From contig CAMYNC010000084.1 in assembly GCA_947259685.1 (NCBI GenBank), forward strand, positions 1 to 27,498: a stretch of DNA of 27,498 nt. The letters are read 5' to 3'. This document shows positions 1 to 7,419 of the stretch, piece by piece. Position numbers and translations under genes: made by a program. Under the pieces are notes generated by a model. That model made no database searches, was not told the origin of the DNA, and saw only the letters and a program-made list of their open reading frames with translations. Within the stretch, counting starts at the first letter, position 1. The number at the start of each line of letters is the position of its first letter. The DNA is from an uncultured Desulfuromonadales bacterium. Lineage in GTDB: Bacteria > Desulfobacterota > Desulfuromonadia > Desulfuromonadales > Geopsychrobacteraceae.

Positions 1-21
1 CACTCTGTAGCGTGGTGCCAT
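1..21 (-). CDS. 5' end of an unidentified minus-strand gene (partial)
   Basis: An ATG on the minus strand at 21-19 is followed by six open codons (reads MAPRYRV) to the window edge. A strong ribosome binding site, GAGGAG at 32-27, lies five bases before the ATG, and an extended -10 box lies further upstream at 55-47. Site and spacing make a real gene start likely. Seven residues are too few to name the product. It is divergent from the ornithine cyclodeaminase gene. Confidence 0.45.
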
Positions 22-46
22 GTCGTCTCCTCTTCTGGTGACGACA

Positions 47-55
47 ATTATAGCA
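47..55 (-). promoter_or_regulatory. Extended -10 promoter for the left-edge minus-strand gene
   Basis: The minus strand reads TGCTATAAT, a TGn extension plus a consensus TATAAT (52-47). No good -35 box is seen, which extended -10 promoters tolerate. It lies about 25 bases upstream of the partial gene's ATG, with the Shine-Dalgarno between them. Confidence 0.5.
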
Positions 56-101
56 GAAAATTCATAATTTACGAATTGTTAAGGTTTACATTGTACTAGG
101 A

Positions 102-132
102 TTGTTCCGCATGGCACTGGAACTGTTATAAT
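102..132 (+). promoter_or_regulatory. Promoter of the ornithine cyclodeaminase-arginase pair
   Basis: TATAAT at 127-132 is preceded by TGT (124-126), a consensus extended -10. A weak -35 (TTGTTC, 102-107) sits 19 bases upstream. Transcription would start near 139, giving a leader of about 35 bases with AGGAGG at 164-169. The TTG at 133 lies inside the promoter's initial region and cannot be the gene start. Confidence 0.55.
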
Positions 133-174
133 TTGCATTGGTCGTTGAGCGTATTGTCATCCCAGGAGGCTCCT

Positions 175-1269
175 ATGCCATCAATCATCCCCGACTACAG
201 CCCACCTGACTTCTCCTCCGCCCCATTGGGCAACTCTCCTGTCGTGCAGACTGAAATCGCCCCCCAGGATGGGGTGGTGCCGAAGAACTATCATGGCACC
301 TCCAATTATCCAGAGTATGTGCATCTGGGCGACGGTGAATGGCTTTTGGCTCCAGAGAGTCGCATGGATTCGGTGTTGGTGCTGAAAAATAAGCAGCTGG
401 GGGTGGTCGAGGCGCGGCGGGTTAAACAGGGTGACCCGGTGGTGGTTGGCCGCACTGAAAATGGAGAAGAAGGGATCTACGTTCACACCACAGGCTTTGA
501 GCCTCCAGCCAGCGAGGCGACTGATAAGTTCGCTTTTCGCACCCGAGGTACGCGCGAAACTCCATTCTCCCGTTCGTATGACGAGCTTTACAAGGTGCTG
601 CGCCATGATCGCGAGCACGGCCATATCTCCTGGGTTCTCGGACCGGCGGTCGCTTTTGACAAAGACAGTCGCGATGCCATGCAGGGGCTGGTCGAAAACG
701 GTTTTTGTCATTCGCTGCTGGCAGGCAATGCCCTGGCGACGCACGACCTGGAAGCCGCTTATTTTCGTACCGGCCTGGGGCAGGATATCTACACCCAACA
801 TCTGAAGCCGATGGGGCATTATAACCATCTGGATATCATCAACGAGATTCGCCGGGCCGGTTCAATCCGTCAGGCAATCGAGCAATTGCAACTGAAGGAC
901 GGCATTATTTACGCCTGCGAGAAATACGCGATTCCTTATGTGCTGGCGGGGTCGATCCGCGACGATGGGCCTTTGCCGGAAGTAATCGCCGATGTCTATG
1001 CCGCCCAGGATGCGATGCGCGTGCATGCCCGCCAGGCGACCACGGTGATCGCCCTGGCCACCCAACTGCATTCGATCGCTTTTGGCAATATGGTCCCGAG
1101 CTACCATGTGTTGGCGGATGGCAGCGTGCGGCCGGTGTTTTTCTACATCGTTGATATGACCGAGTTCAGTGCCGACAAACTGGCCAATCGTGGCTCGGCC
1201 CAGGCTGTGGCGATTCTGACCAACGCACAGGATTTTATCGTTAATTTATGGAACAATTTGAAGGGATAA
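175..1269 (+). CDS. Archaeal-type ornithine cyclodeaminase (LOR/SDH-like family)
   Basis: Likely converts L-ornithine to L-proline and ammonia in the cytoplasm. The 364-residue protein resembles the family of Methanococcus ornithine cyclodeaminase and the C-terminal half of cyanobacterial AgrE/ArgZ, not the mu-crystallin-type bacterial enzyme. Seen: an N-terminal block containing APQDGVVP and a KQGDPVVVG strand, then the nucleotide-binding part with AGNALATHD (about 183-191), a GHYNHLDIINEIR segment, AGSIRDDGPLP (about 258-268) and a C-terminal RGSAQAVAI motif. Archaeal homologues carry roughly 90-100 further N-terminal residues (LOR/SDH N domain), absent here. Start: the ATG at 175 has AGGAGG five bases upstream; a TTG at 133 would add 14 residues but lies in the promoter. 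Arginase follows 94 bases downstream, which supports ornithine as substrate. Family assignment is from remembered motifs; activity is inferred. Confidence 0.75.
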   Translation: MPSIIPDYSPPDFSSAPLGNSPVVQTEIAPQDGVVPKNYHGTSNYPEYVHLGDGEWLLAPESRMDSVLVLKNKQLGVVEARRVKQGDPVVVGRTENGEEGIYVHTTGFEPPASEATDKFAFRTRGTRETPFSRSYDELYKVLRHDREHGHISWVLGPAVAFDKDSRDAMQGLVENGFCHSLLAGNALATHDLEAAYFRTGLGQDIYTQHLKPMGHYNHLDIINEIRRAGSIRQAIEQLQLKDGIIYACEKYAIPYVLAGSIRDDGPLPEVIADVYAAQDAMRVHARQATTVIALATQLHSIAFGNMVPSYHVLADGSVRPVFFYIVDMTEFSADKLANRGSAQAVAILTNAQDFIVNLWNNLKG

Positions 1270-1298
1270 TTGGCAACTGCAATTTCAGAATTTTGCAT

Positions 1299-1337
1299 GT
1301 AGGTTCGCCCCTACGGGGATCACAGTACCTCTACTGT
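1299..1337 (+). repeat. Two short dyads between cyclodeaminase and arginase genes
   Basis: GTAGG (1299-1303) pairs with CCTAC (1310-1314), and a perfect dyad ACAGTA-CCTC-TACTGT fills 1322-1337. The second is a six-pair hairpin with a four-base loop, or an operator-like palindrome, about 12 bases before the arginase Shine-Dalgarno. No T-run follows, so neither is a clear terminator. Confidence 0.4.
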
Positions 1338-1363
1338 AACAACGCCATCGAGAGGAGTTCGCG

Positions 1364-2254
1364 ATGGATAAATCGATCCGCATCATCGGCGTTCCGATCG
1401 ACCTGGGGCAGGACCAACGCGGGGTTGATATGGGTCCGAGCGCGATCCGCTATGCCGGACTGTCAGCACGCCTGAAAGCTTTAGGCTACAAACTGCATGA
1501 CGCTGGCAATCTCTACGTGCCGGTGCGCGATTCGTTATTCGGTCCGGATGGCGGCAATTTTCTGCCGTCAATTCAGCAGGTCTGTCAATCTGCCTATGAT
1601 GCCGCCAGCCAAGCGGTGATTGATGGAGATATCCCCCTATTCCTCGGTGGCGACCATTCGCTGTCGATTGGTACCATTGGCGGTGTGACGCATCGCGAGC
1701 CTGCCGGGGTGATCTGGGTGGATGCCCACGGTGATGCCAATTCGCCAAATTCTTCCCCTTCGGGCAATGTGCATGGCATGCCGGTGTCCGTCTTGATGGG
1801 GGAAGGCTTCCCGGAATTGGTGAATATCGGCCGTCCCGGCGCCAAGCTGGAAGGTCGCGACCTGGTGATGATCGGAATCCGTGATCTCGATACCGGCGAG
1901 CGGCAATGGCTGAAACAGAGCGGCATCAAAGTTTACACCATGCGCGATCTGGATGAACGGGGGATGAGCGCCGTCATCCGCGAAGCCCTGCAGTGTCTGG
2001 AACACCGCAGCCGCCTACATGTGAGCCTGGATATGGACAGCCTTGATCCGAACACCGCCCCCGGTGTCGGGACCCCCTCGCCGGGTGGGTTGAATTATCG
2101 CGAGGCACAACTGCTAATGGAGATTATCGCCGACAGCGGCAAGCTTTGCGCGGCCGATATCGTCGAAATCAATCCGATTCTCGATCATGAAAACCGCACC
2201 GCGCGGATGGCTGTGGATTTGGCTGCTTCACTGTTCGGCAAGAGTATTTTGTAA
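1364..2254 (+). CDS. rocF: Arginase
   Basis: Cytosolic manganese enzyme hydrolysing L-arginine to L-ornithine and urea. The 296 residues match the usual length (about 300). Ureohydrolase signatures are complete: GGDHS with H98, DAHGD with D120, H122 and D124, GNVHG with the presumed proton-shuttle H137, SLDMDSLDP with D223 and D225, and E268 in the VEINP motif. These are the six Mn ligands plus substrate contacts. The conserved SPSGN loop and the arginase-like C-terminal VEINP-(x)-LD-(x)-NRTA stretch favour arginase over agmatinase or formimidoylglutamase. GAGAGGAG precedes the ATG at normal spacing. It lies downstream of the ornithine cyclodeaminase on the same strand, so the pair probably forms an arginine-to-proline route. 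It ends 19 bases before the convergent sugar dehydrogenase. Confidence 0.93.
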   Translation: MDKSIRIIGVPIDLGQDQRGVDMGPSAIRYAGLSARLKALGYKLHDAGNLYVPVRDSLFGPDGGNFLPSIQQVCQSAYDAASQAVIDGDIPLFLGGDHSLSIGTIGGVTHREPAGVIWVDAHGDANSPNSSPSGNVHGMPVSVLMGEGFPELVNIGRPGAKLEGRDLVMIGIRDLDTGERQWLKQSGIKVYTMRDLDERGMSAVIREALQCLEHRSRLHVSLDMDSLDPNTAPGVGTPSPGGLNYREAQLLMEIIADSGKLCAADIVEINPILDHENRTARMAVDLAASLFGKSIL

Positions 2255-2273
2255 GTTGTCCTCGCTGGGTCGG

Positions 2274-3404
2274 CTACTCTGTCGACGAGGGTCGCAGTCG
2301 GAGAATTCGACCGCTGTCGGTGGACAGGTAGAGCCAGCCTTCGGGACTTTCGACCAGAGCGCGGATTCGTTCGCCGAGTGGTTCCAGCAGCCGCTCTTCG
2401 GCCACAGCGTTTCCTTGTGGATCAAGGCTGACCCGATTTAGATGGGTCAACTTCAGCGCGCCGCTGAATAAATCACCTCGCCAATTGGGAAAGGCTTTTC
2501 CGGAATAGAGCAGCAAGCTGCCAGGTGCAATCGAAGGCACATAAACCTTCACCGGATTTTCCATCCCCGCTTTTTGCTTCCCTTCACCGACCATCATCGG
2601 ACCCCAATATTCCTTGCCGTGGGAGACCACCGGCCAGCCGTAGTTGCCTCCAGCTTTGATCAGATTGATCTCGTCGCCGCCGCGCGGCCCGTGCTCGATG
2701 GCCCATAATCTCTGATTCAGCACATCATAGGCTAACCCTTGGGGGTTGCGATGACCGTAGCTATAGATCTCTGGCAAGGCATCAGCTTGTTTGATAAACG
2801 GATTGTCTGCCGGCAGGCTGCCGTCAAGATGAACCCGCAGGACCGAGCCGGAGTGGGTTGACAGATCCTGCCCATTGGGGCGAACCCCGCGGTCGCCAAC
2901 GCTGAAGAACAGGTGTCCTGCACCGTCAAAGGCGATACGGCTGCCGAAGTGTCGGCCGGTGTCGGAGGCGGACCGGGTCACCAGCAGGTCCTGCCAATCC
3001 GCTAGTTGCTGATCTGCCAGTTTGGCCCGGGCCAGGGTGGTGACCAGTTGCCCTTGTTGGTTTTTGCTGTAGGTGAAATAGATCCAGCCGCCGGGCCGGT
3101 AGTCAGGGGGCAGGGCAACATCCATCAGTCCCCCCTGTCCCTGGGCCTTGATTGCCGGGCCGCCATTTAATGTGTTGAGCTTGCCGGTGTTGAGATCCAA
3201 CAGTTGAAAACCTCCCTGGCGCTCGGTAATCAGCAATTGCTGCGGGGAAACAAAAACCATTCCCCAGGGGATGCCCAGACCTTGTGCGATCTGCTCAACT
3301 TGAAATTCATTGCCGGCGCTACTGCCCCTCAACAATGTCTCTGCGGTTACGGATTGAATGATAAAAAGGCTGAGCATGTATAGGATTAGCAACAGTTTAA
3401 GCAT
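2274..3404 (-). CDS. Periplasmic PQQ-dependent aldose sugar dehydrogenase
   Basis: Soluble beta-propeller quinoprotein of the GSDH/YliI type, expected to oxidise aldose sugars in the periplasm with PQQ as cofactor. The 376-residue product starts at the ATG at 3404, preceded by AGGAG, and opens with a signal peptide cleaved near QSVTA-ET (about residue 21). An upstream in-frame extension to 3812 overlaps the next gene and has no signal peptide logic, so it was discarded. Family marks in order: GIPWGM near the mature N-terminus, ITERQGG, GQGGLMDV, GRHFGSRI, SVGDRG, YSYGHRNPQG (the Arg-Asn that contact PQQ), EHGPRGGDE, GGNYGWP, SGALK and ERIRAL near the C-terminus. No PQQ synthesis genes are in the window, so whether cofactor is made or scavenged is unknown. 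Convergent with arginase. Confidence 0.85.
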   Translation of the reverse strand: MLKLLLILYMLSLFIIQSVTAETLLRGSSAGNEFQVEQIAQGLGIPWGMVFVSPQQLLITERQGGFQLLDLNTGKLNTLNGGPAIKAQGQGGLMDVALPPDYRPGGWIYFTYSKNQQGQLVTTLARAKLADQQLADWQDLLVTRSASDTGRHFGSRIAFDGAGHLFFSVGDRGVRPNGQDLSTHSGSVLRVHLDGSLPADNPFIKQADALPEIYSYGHRNPQGLAYDVLNQRLWAIEHGPRGGDEINLIKAGGNYGWPVVSHGKEYWGPMMVGEGKQKAGMENPVKVYVPSIAPGSLLLYSGKAFPNWRGDLFSGALKLTHLNRVSLDPQGNAVAEERLLEPLGERIRALVESPEGWLYLSTDSGRILRLRPSSTE

Positions 3405-3714
3405 GACGGACTCCTGCAAAATAAAATAATTTTCGCATAACAAGAATAGCGGCCGCTGGCGTCGCTGGCAAACCCGCTGAGTGGTATCAATCTTAGGGGA
3501 AGGGCTTTTTTTGGTGGCAACAATAAAATTAGTCCAAGAACATTGACCTTGGCTAACTATTCGGGTAGGTTTTTCTTTTTGCTCATTTCGTTTCAGGCAA
3601 GTAGAAACCAGAGTCATGCGGATACCGATGAATCCGATCTGCGAACAATTTGCTCGCCTTGGCCGGCAGCTCAGCGTCGGCGTCGTTAAGAAATTTCTTC
3701 TATAGGGGGACGGT
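3405..3714. other. 310-base divergent intergenic region
   Basis: Lies between the sugar dehydrogenase start and the PilZ gene start. It holds two palindromes, a NotI-type AGCGGCCGCT just upstream of the dehydrogenase and AAGAAATTTCTT at 3688-3699 just before the PilZ Shine-Dalgarno, and a -35-like TTGACC at 3543-3548 without a convincing -10. No RNA gene or riboswitch was recognised; a c-di-GMP-I motif was looked for and not found. Confidence 0.4.
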
Positions 3715-4458
3715 ATGCTTAGGCAGATCCTCATCGTGCATCGCTCGGAAGCCGTTTTGAGTGCCCTTAACAAGGCCATCAATGCCAATCTAAGTGATGC
3801 CGCAGTGTTCACGGCGGAATCTTTGCCGGCAGCGATCGAGACGGCAAAAATGTTTAATATCCACCTGATACTTCTCTCCCCGATGATAGCGGAGGAGTCT
3901 TTGGTCGATATTTATCACCAAATGCAACCGGCCTCGGCCGAACAGCCGATCCCGGTGTTGCTTCTCACCGAGGGGGGCAAGACCGAGGAATTCGATGCTG
4001 CTTTCGAAGCCGGGGTCGCTGGCTGCATCGAACTGGCGACCGATGCCAACACTCTGTGCCAAGGGATCGATCGGATCTGCTGCCCGAAACGCCTCAGAGA
4101 GGCCAGGCGATATAGTCTTCCACACACCCAAATCCAACTGAGCCAGGCAGGCTGCAAGCTGTCCGGTAAAGTCATCAATATCAGCGAAGGCGGGCTCTTG
4201 TGCCAGCTAAATGACCCCTTGAGGTTTGACTGGGCACTGCCGTCGGACTTGACTTTGATATTTAATCTCGATGGCGCGCAGACAAAAATTCCGCACATGC
4301 AAGGCCTTCCGGCCAATTTGAATGTTGTGCGTTCCCATCCCGACTATTCTCCAGCGGTGATTCGGGTTGCCTTCCGATTTGTCGAACGTTCTGAAGAGTC
4401 AGTAAAACAGCTCAATGATATTTTTATCAGTTACGGCCTGGAAGAAGAACTTTTCTAG
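3715..4458 (+). CDS. Degenerate receiver-PilZ domain protein
   Basis: 247 residues in two parts. Residues 1-120 have the alternating strand/helix pattern of a response-regulator receiver (ILIVHR, LILLSP, VLLLTE), but the acidic pair after the first strand is His9-Arg10, the phospho-acceptor Asp is Ser55, and no Lys is seen at the end of strand five. It should not be phosphorylated. Residues 125-247 fit PilZ: an RxxxR element at R128-R132 and NxSxxG at N155, S157, G160, the c-di-GMP contacts. So it is probably a cytoplasmic c-di-GMP-binding effector with a protein-interaction module in place of a phospho-switch. GGGGGA precedes the ATG. No partner gene is adjacent; a terminator-like hairpin follows. 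Confidence 0.75.
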   Translation: MLRQILIVHRSEAVLSALNKAINANLSDAAVFTAESLPAAIETAKMFNIHLILLSPMIAEESLVDIYHQMQPASAEQPIPVLLLTEGGKTEEFDAAFEAGVAGCIELATDANTLCQGIDRICCPKRLREARRYSLPHTQIQLSQAGCKLSGKVINISEGGLLCQLNDPLRFDWALPSDLTLIFNLDGAQTKIPHMQGLPANLNVVRSHPDYSPAVIRVAFRFVERSEESVKQLNDIFISYGLEEELF

Positions 4459-4491
4459 GCCGAGTGCTCTCACCACTTCTGAAGTCTTATA

Positions 4492-4529
4492 CAAAACGGC
4501 AGACGTTATTTTGGATATCTACCGTTTTG
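4492..4529 (+). terminator. Terminator-like hairpin after the PilZ gene
   Basis: CAAAACGG (4492-4499) pairs with CCGTTTTG (4522-4529). The stem continues after one mismatch with AGA/TCT, leaving a loop of about 14 bases. It lies 34 bases after the stop codon. Only a short ATTTAA follows rather than a U-run, so strength is uncertain. Confidence 0.45.
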
Positions 4530-4541
4530 ATTTAACCGGCG

Positions 4542-4761
4542 TTACTGATATTTTTCACCCAGTCCCTTTTTGTTGATCTTGCCGACGCTGGTTTTGTCGA
4601 TCGCCTCGACAAATAGAACTTTCAGCAGCACCACTCTGTTTGGAGATGATCCCATTATCAATCTAGCTGCGAATATGTTGCAGCAGGTCTTCCACTTCCA
4701 GTGATGAAATCCACTCGCCGCTGATATTTAGAACATCCTTGATCCGGTCGGTAATCTGGCG
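4542..4761 (-). pseudogene. Relic of the C-terminus of an acyl-CoA synthetase (AMP-binding family)
   Basis: Two blocks of an adenylate-forming acyl-CoA synthetase survive on the minus strand. Block one (4761-4663) reads RQITDRIKDVLNISGEWISS and then LEVEDLL, the motif just before the mobile C-terminal domain, and ends at a TAG. Block two (about 4640-4542) reads VLFVEAIDKTSVGKINKKG and ends GEKYQ-stop, the family's extreme C-terminus with the catalytic Lys region. In intact enzymes the blocks are separated by roughly 60-70 more residues than here, so an internal deletion has occurred; the N-terminal 400 or so residues are also gone. No start or ribosome site serves it. The right boundary lies close to the sfsA promoter region. 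Confidence 0.8.
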
Positions 4762-4846
4762 GGGGTGGAGAGATAGCAAGGCTTGATGCTTGAGGCGGTT
4801 GATTCATCCAGGCTAGAATGACGCTCCCCTTTTCCGGAGGCTTGAG

Positions 4847-5539
4847 ATGAAACTGCCCGCACCCCTGCTTGAAGGAATCTTGCTCCGCCGCTACAAGCGG
4901 TTTTTTACCGACATTGAACTCACCGATGGCACAGTCGTGACCGCGCATACCCCAAATACCGGGAGCATGAAACAGTGCGCGGTACCGGGGCATCAGGTGC
5001 TGATCTCTAAAGCGGATGATCCGAAACGCAAGCTGAAGTACACCCTGGAATTGATCCGGGTTGGCGACTATTGGGTCGACACCCATACCCAGCGCACCAA
5101 CCGGCTGGTGGAAGAAGCCCTGCGCTCTGGGTGGATTGAAGAGCTGACCGGCTATAAGCTGACCCCGGAATACAAGATCGGCGATAGCCGGATCGATTTT
5201 CTTCTGGAACAAGCCGAGCAGAGGGTGCTGGTCGAGGTGAAAAATGTCACCCTGATTAACGCTGAATCAACCGCCTGCTTTCCTGATGCGGTGACCACTC
5301 GGGGGCAGAAACATTTGCGCGAACTGCTGGTAGCGAAACGGCAAGGCTACCGGGCAGTGATCTTCTTTCTTGTGCAACGCGGCGAAGCGACCGAGTTTGC
5401 TCCGGCCGACGAAATTGATCCCGTTTATGGGGAACTATTGCGCGAGGTGGTTGTCGGTGGGGTTGAGGCCTTGGCGTATAAGACAGTTGTGACGCCGCAG
5501 GAGAACCGGGTTGGGGAGCAGATTCCGGTGGTCTTGTGA
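4847..5539 (+). CDS. sfsA: SfsA family DNA-binding/nuclease protein
   Basis: 230 residues, the normal length for SfsA (sugar fermentation stimulation protein). The N-terminal OB-like part has the family marks KRFFTDIEL and AHTPNTGSM; the C-terminal nuclease-like part has SRIDFLL, VEVKNVTL, FPDAVTTRGQKHL and QR with a late acidic cluster. The Glu-x-Lys in VEVKN is the PD-(D/E)xK-type core. The cellular role is poorly defined; E. coli SfsA binds DNA and affects maltose genes, and nuclease activity is predicted from the fold. CCGGAGG lies six bases before the ATG. It stands just downstream of the acyl-CoA synthetase relic (opposite strand). A repeat-type hairpin separates it from tmcAL. Confidence 0.92.
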   Translation: MKLPAPLLEGILLRRYKRFFTDIELTDGTVVTAHTPNTGSMKQCAVPGHQVLISKADDPKRKLKYTLELIRVGDYWVDTHTQRTNRLVEEALRSGWIEELTGYKLTPEYKIGDSRIDFLLEQAEQRVLVEVKNVTLINAESTACFPDAVTTRGQKHLRELLVAKRQGYRAVIFFLVQRGEATEFAPADEIDPVYGELLREVVVGGVEALAYKTVVTPQENRVGEQIPVVL

Positions 5540-5550
5540 TGGTCAGTTTG

Positions 5551-5663
5551 ACCGCAGAGGGCGCTGAGAAAACCGCTCAATCAGGCAAGGCCTGAAGCCT
5601 CTATAAGGGCCAGTGAAAAAATACTCTCTGCGTCCTCTGCGCCCTCTGCGGTAATTTTTTTTT
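5551..5663 (+). repeat. 14-bp inverted repeat with T9 run between sfsA and tmcAL
   Basis: ACCGCAGAGGGCGC (5551-5564) is perfectly complementary to GCGCCCTCTGCGGT (5639-5652). The 74-base interior contains its own small hairpin, CAGGC-aag-GCCTG at 5582-5594. Nine T follow at 5655-5663, immediately before GGAGAA, the tmcAL ribosome site. It is thus shaped like a terminator but placed in the tmcAL leader. The CTCTGCGTCCTCTGCGCCC wording resembles a dispersed intergenic repeat that I recall from several deltaproteobacterial genomes. Confidence 0.6.
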
Positions 5664-5673
5664 GGAGAATTAG

Positions 5674-6933
5674 ATGCGCACTGTCGGCCTGATCACCGAA
5701 TACAATCCTTTCCATAACGGCCATCTGCATCACTTGCAGCAAAGCCTCACGCTCGCTGATGCCGAGGTCTCGGTGGCGGTCATGAGCGGGAATTTTTTGC
5801 AGCGGGGTGAACCTGCGCTGGTCGATAAATGGCTGCGTACCGAGACCGCTCTGGCGGCGGGGGTGGATCTTGTCATTGAACTGCCGTTTCCCTGGGCCTG
5901 CAACAGTGCGCCTTATTTTGCGCTGGGTGCGGTGCAAGCTTTGAATGCTCTGGGAGGCATAGATGCGCTCTGCTTCGGCAGTGAAGCAGGGGGGCTGTGC
6001 TTGCTGCAAACGGCTGCAGAGCTTTTGCAGCGGCATCGCCACACTATTAAGGAGAAGACCGCGCAGTTGCTCCGGCAGGGAATAAATTTTCCAACCGCGC
6101 GCGCCCAGATAATCACAGAGTTCTGCGGCGACCCGCAACTTGGGCAGGTTCTCGCCCAGCCGAACAACATTCTTGGAATCGAGTATCTGCGAGCGTTGAG
6201 GGAAACTGGCTCAGCCATTGAACCGCTGACGATTCAGCGGATCGGGGCCGGTTATCACCAGCATGAAGCGGTGGGGGCGATCGCCAGTGCCACTGGAATC
6301 CGGGCGATGCTGGTCGCCGAGGAAAAGGTTTCGGCTTATCTGCCGGCGGCGGTTCAGCAGATTCTGCAGGCGGCTCTCGACTCGGGTCAACAGAGTTCAG
6401 AAGAACTCTTCCTGCGCTTGCTGATAGCTCGAATTAACCTGGGGGCTGAGTCGTTGACAGGCATTTATCAAATCGAAAATGGTTTGGAAAATCGTCTGGC
6501 AGAGAAAGCGGCTGAGGCCAGTGTCTATAAAGATTTTGTCAGTGACTGCAAATCGCGGCAGCTGACCCGCACGCGGATTCAGCGCAGTCTCTGCTATCTG
6601 CTCAATGGGGTGGGAAAAGAGTTGCTGCAAACAAGCCTGCAGCGGGGACCGCTCTATCTGCATCTGCTCGGCTGCAACCCGAAGGGGGAGCGGTTTCTCG
6701 CCCGCTATCGCAAAGAGTTTACCCTGCCGGTGGTTAACAACTACTCGCGGATATATCCGCAACTGAAAAAATGGTACGGGGTTGAAAGCGCTGAATATCG
6801 GCTGGCTGCAGAGCAGCTGGAGTTGGAGCTGCGCGCCACCCGTAACTACACCCTGCTGATGAAAAGCTGGCCAGGTGGGCAGCGCAATCAGGATTTTTAC
6901 CAAGCACTGCGCAGGAATTCAGTCAAAATATAA
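5674..6933 (+). CDS. tmcAL: tRNA(Met) cytidine acetate ligase
   Basis: Makes N4-acetylcytidine at the wobble position (C34) of elongator tRNA-Met, using acetate and ATP via acetyladenylate; formerly YlbM/DUF795. The 419 residues match the family (about 400). The nucleotidyltransferase signature is at the start: GLITEYNPFHNGH with the HxGH motif at H14-H17, then MSGNFLQRGEPALVDK (about 42-57) and GVDLVIELP. A predicted helical C-terminal half binds tRNA. The ATG at 5674 follows GGAGAA closely, and the leader carries the inverted repeat described separately, which could attenuate expression. It ends nine bases before the convergent OmpA-domain gene. Confidence 0.9.
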   Translation: MRTVGLITEYNPFHNGHLHHLQQSLTLADAEVSVAVMSGNFLQRGEPALVDKWLRTETALAAGVDLVIELPFPWACNSAPYFALGAVQALNALGGIDALCFGSEAGGLCLLQTAAELLQRHRHTIKEKTAQLLRQGINFPTARAQIITEFCGDPQLGQVLAQPNNILGIEYLRALRETGSAIEPLTIQRIGAGYHQHEAVGAIASATGIRAMLVAEEKVSAYLPAAVQQILQAALDSGQQSSEELFLRLLIARINLGAESLTGIYQIENGLENRLAEKAAEASVYKDFVSDCKSRQLTRTRIQRSLCYLLNGVGKELLQTSLQRGPLYLHLLGCNPKGERFLARYRKEFTLPVVNNYSRIYPQLKKWYGVESAEYRLAAEQLELELRATRNYTLLMKSWPGGQRNQDFYQALRRNSVKI

Positions 6934-6942
6934 TTAGGCCGG

Positions 6943-7407
6943 TTAGACATCCCCATCCGGCAGGAAGATCCGGACTTCAACCCGGCGATTGGCTGCCAGA
7001 CCGGTTTTTTTGCCGCTACTGGGGATCATTTTGCTCGCACCATAGCCATAGCGGATAAACATGTTGGCCGGCAGGCCGGTTTCATTCTGCAGGAAAACAG
7101 CGACGTTGTAGGCTCTGGCCTGGCTGAGCTGCTGATTGGTGATGTACTCATAATCGTTGACAATCCGGCGGCGGTCGCAATAACCCTCTACCAGAATTAT
7201 TTTGATGCTTTGCTGCTTGATTTTTCCCGCAAGTTTTTTCAGTTTGCTGAGCTCCTGGGCGCTGAGTTTGGCCGATGCGGTCTCGAAATGTATCAGGGTC
7301 GGTTCACTCAGGAGTTTCTCTGCATAGCTGAGACTGCTGGCAAACAGCAGCAGGAGCAGTGCCGCAGAGACAGTCCGAACATTGAGTAGGTGACAGTTCA
7401 GCTTCAT
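6943..7407 (-). CDS. OmpA-domain periplasmic protein
   Basis: 154 residues: a signal peptide with a hydrophobic core and likely cleavage after A29 (SLSYA-EK), then a single OmpA C-terminal-like domain filling the mature protein. Seen: IHFETASAKLS (strand and first helix), VEGYCDRR (the position of the usual GHTD), the LSQARAYNVAVFL helix that carries the conserved Arg, and the terminal NRRVEVRIF. This fold binds peptidoglycan meso-diaminopimelate. There is no lipobox and no barrel, so it is probably soluble periplasmic. Last gene of a minus-strand cluster, 12 bases after the second TPM gene, with AGGAG before the ATG. Confidence 0.85.
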   Translation of the reverse strand: MKLNCHLLNVRTVSAALLLLLFASSLSYAEKLLSEPTLIHFETASAKLSAQELSKLKKLAGKIKQQSIKIILVEGYCDRRRIVNDYEYITNQQLSQARAYNVAVFLQNETGLPANMFIRYGYGASKMIPSSGKKTGLAANRRVEVRIFLPDGDV

Positions 7408-7419
7408 TTCATCCTCTCC

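Noticed and set aside
3460..3520. Possible c-di-GMP-I riboswitch upstream of the PilZ gene (GGCAAACC string)
   Set aside because: Only this short string matches; the GAAA tetraloop, GACGCAAAG and receptor parts of the consensus are absent.
3405..3812. N-terminal extension of the sugar dehydrogenase frame
   Set aside because: It overlaps the start of the PilZ gene, has no ribosome site and would bury the signal peptide that begins at the ATG at 3404.
4658..5212. 184-codon minus-strand frame across the sfsA start
   Set aside because: It is antisense to sfsA and in a different frame from the acyl-CoA synthetase relic; no family resemblance.
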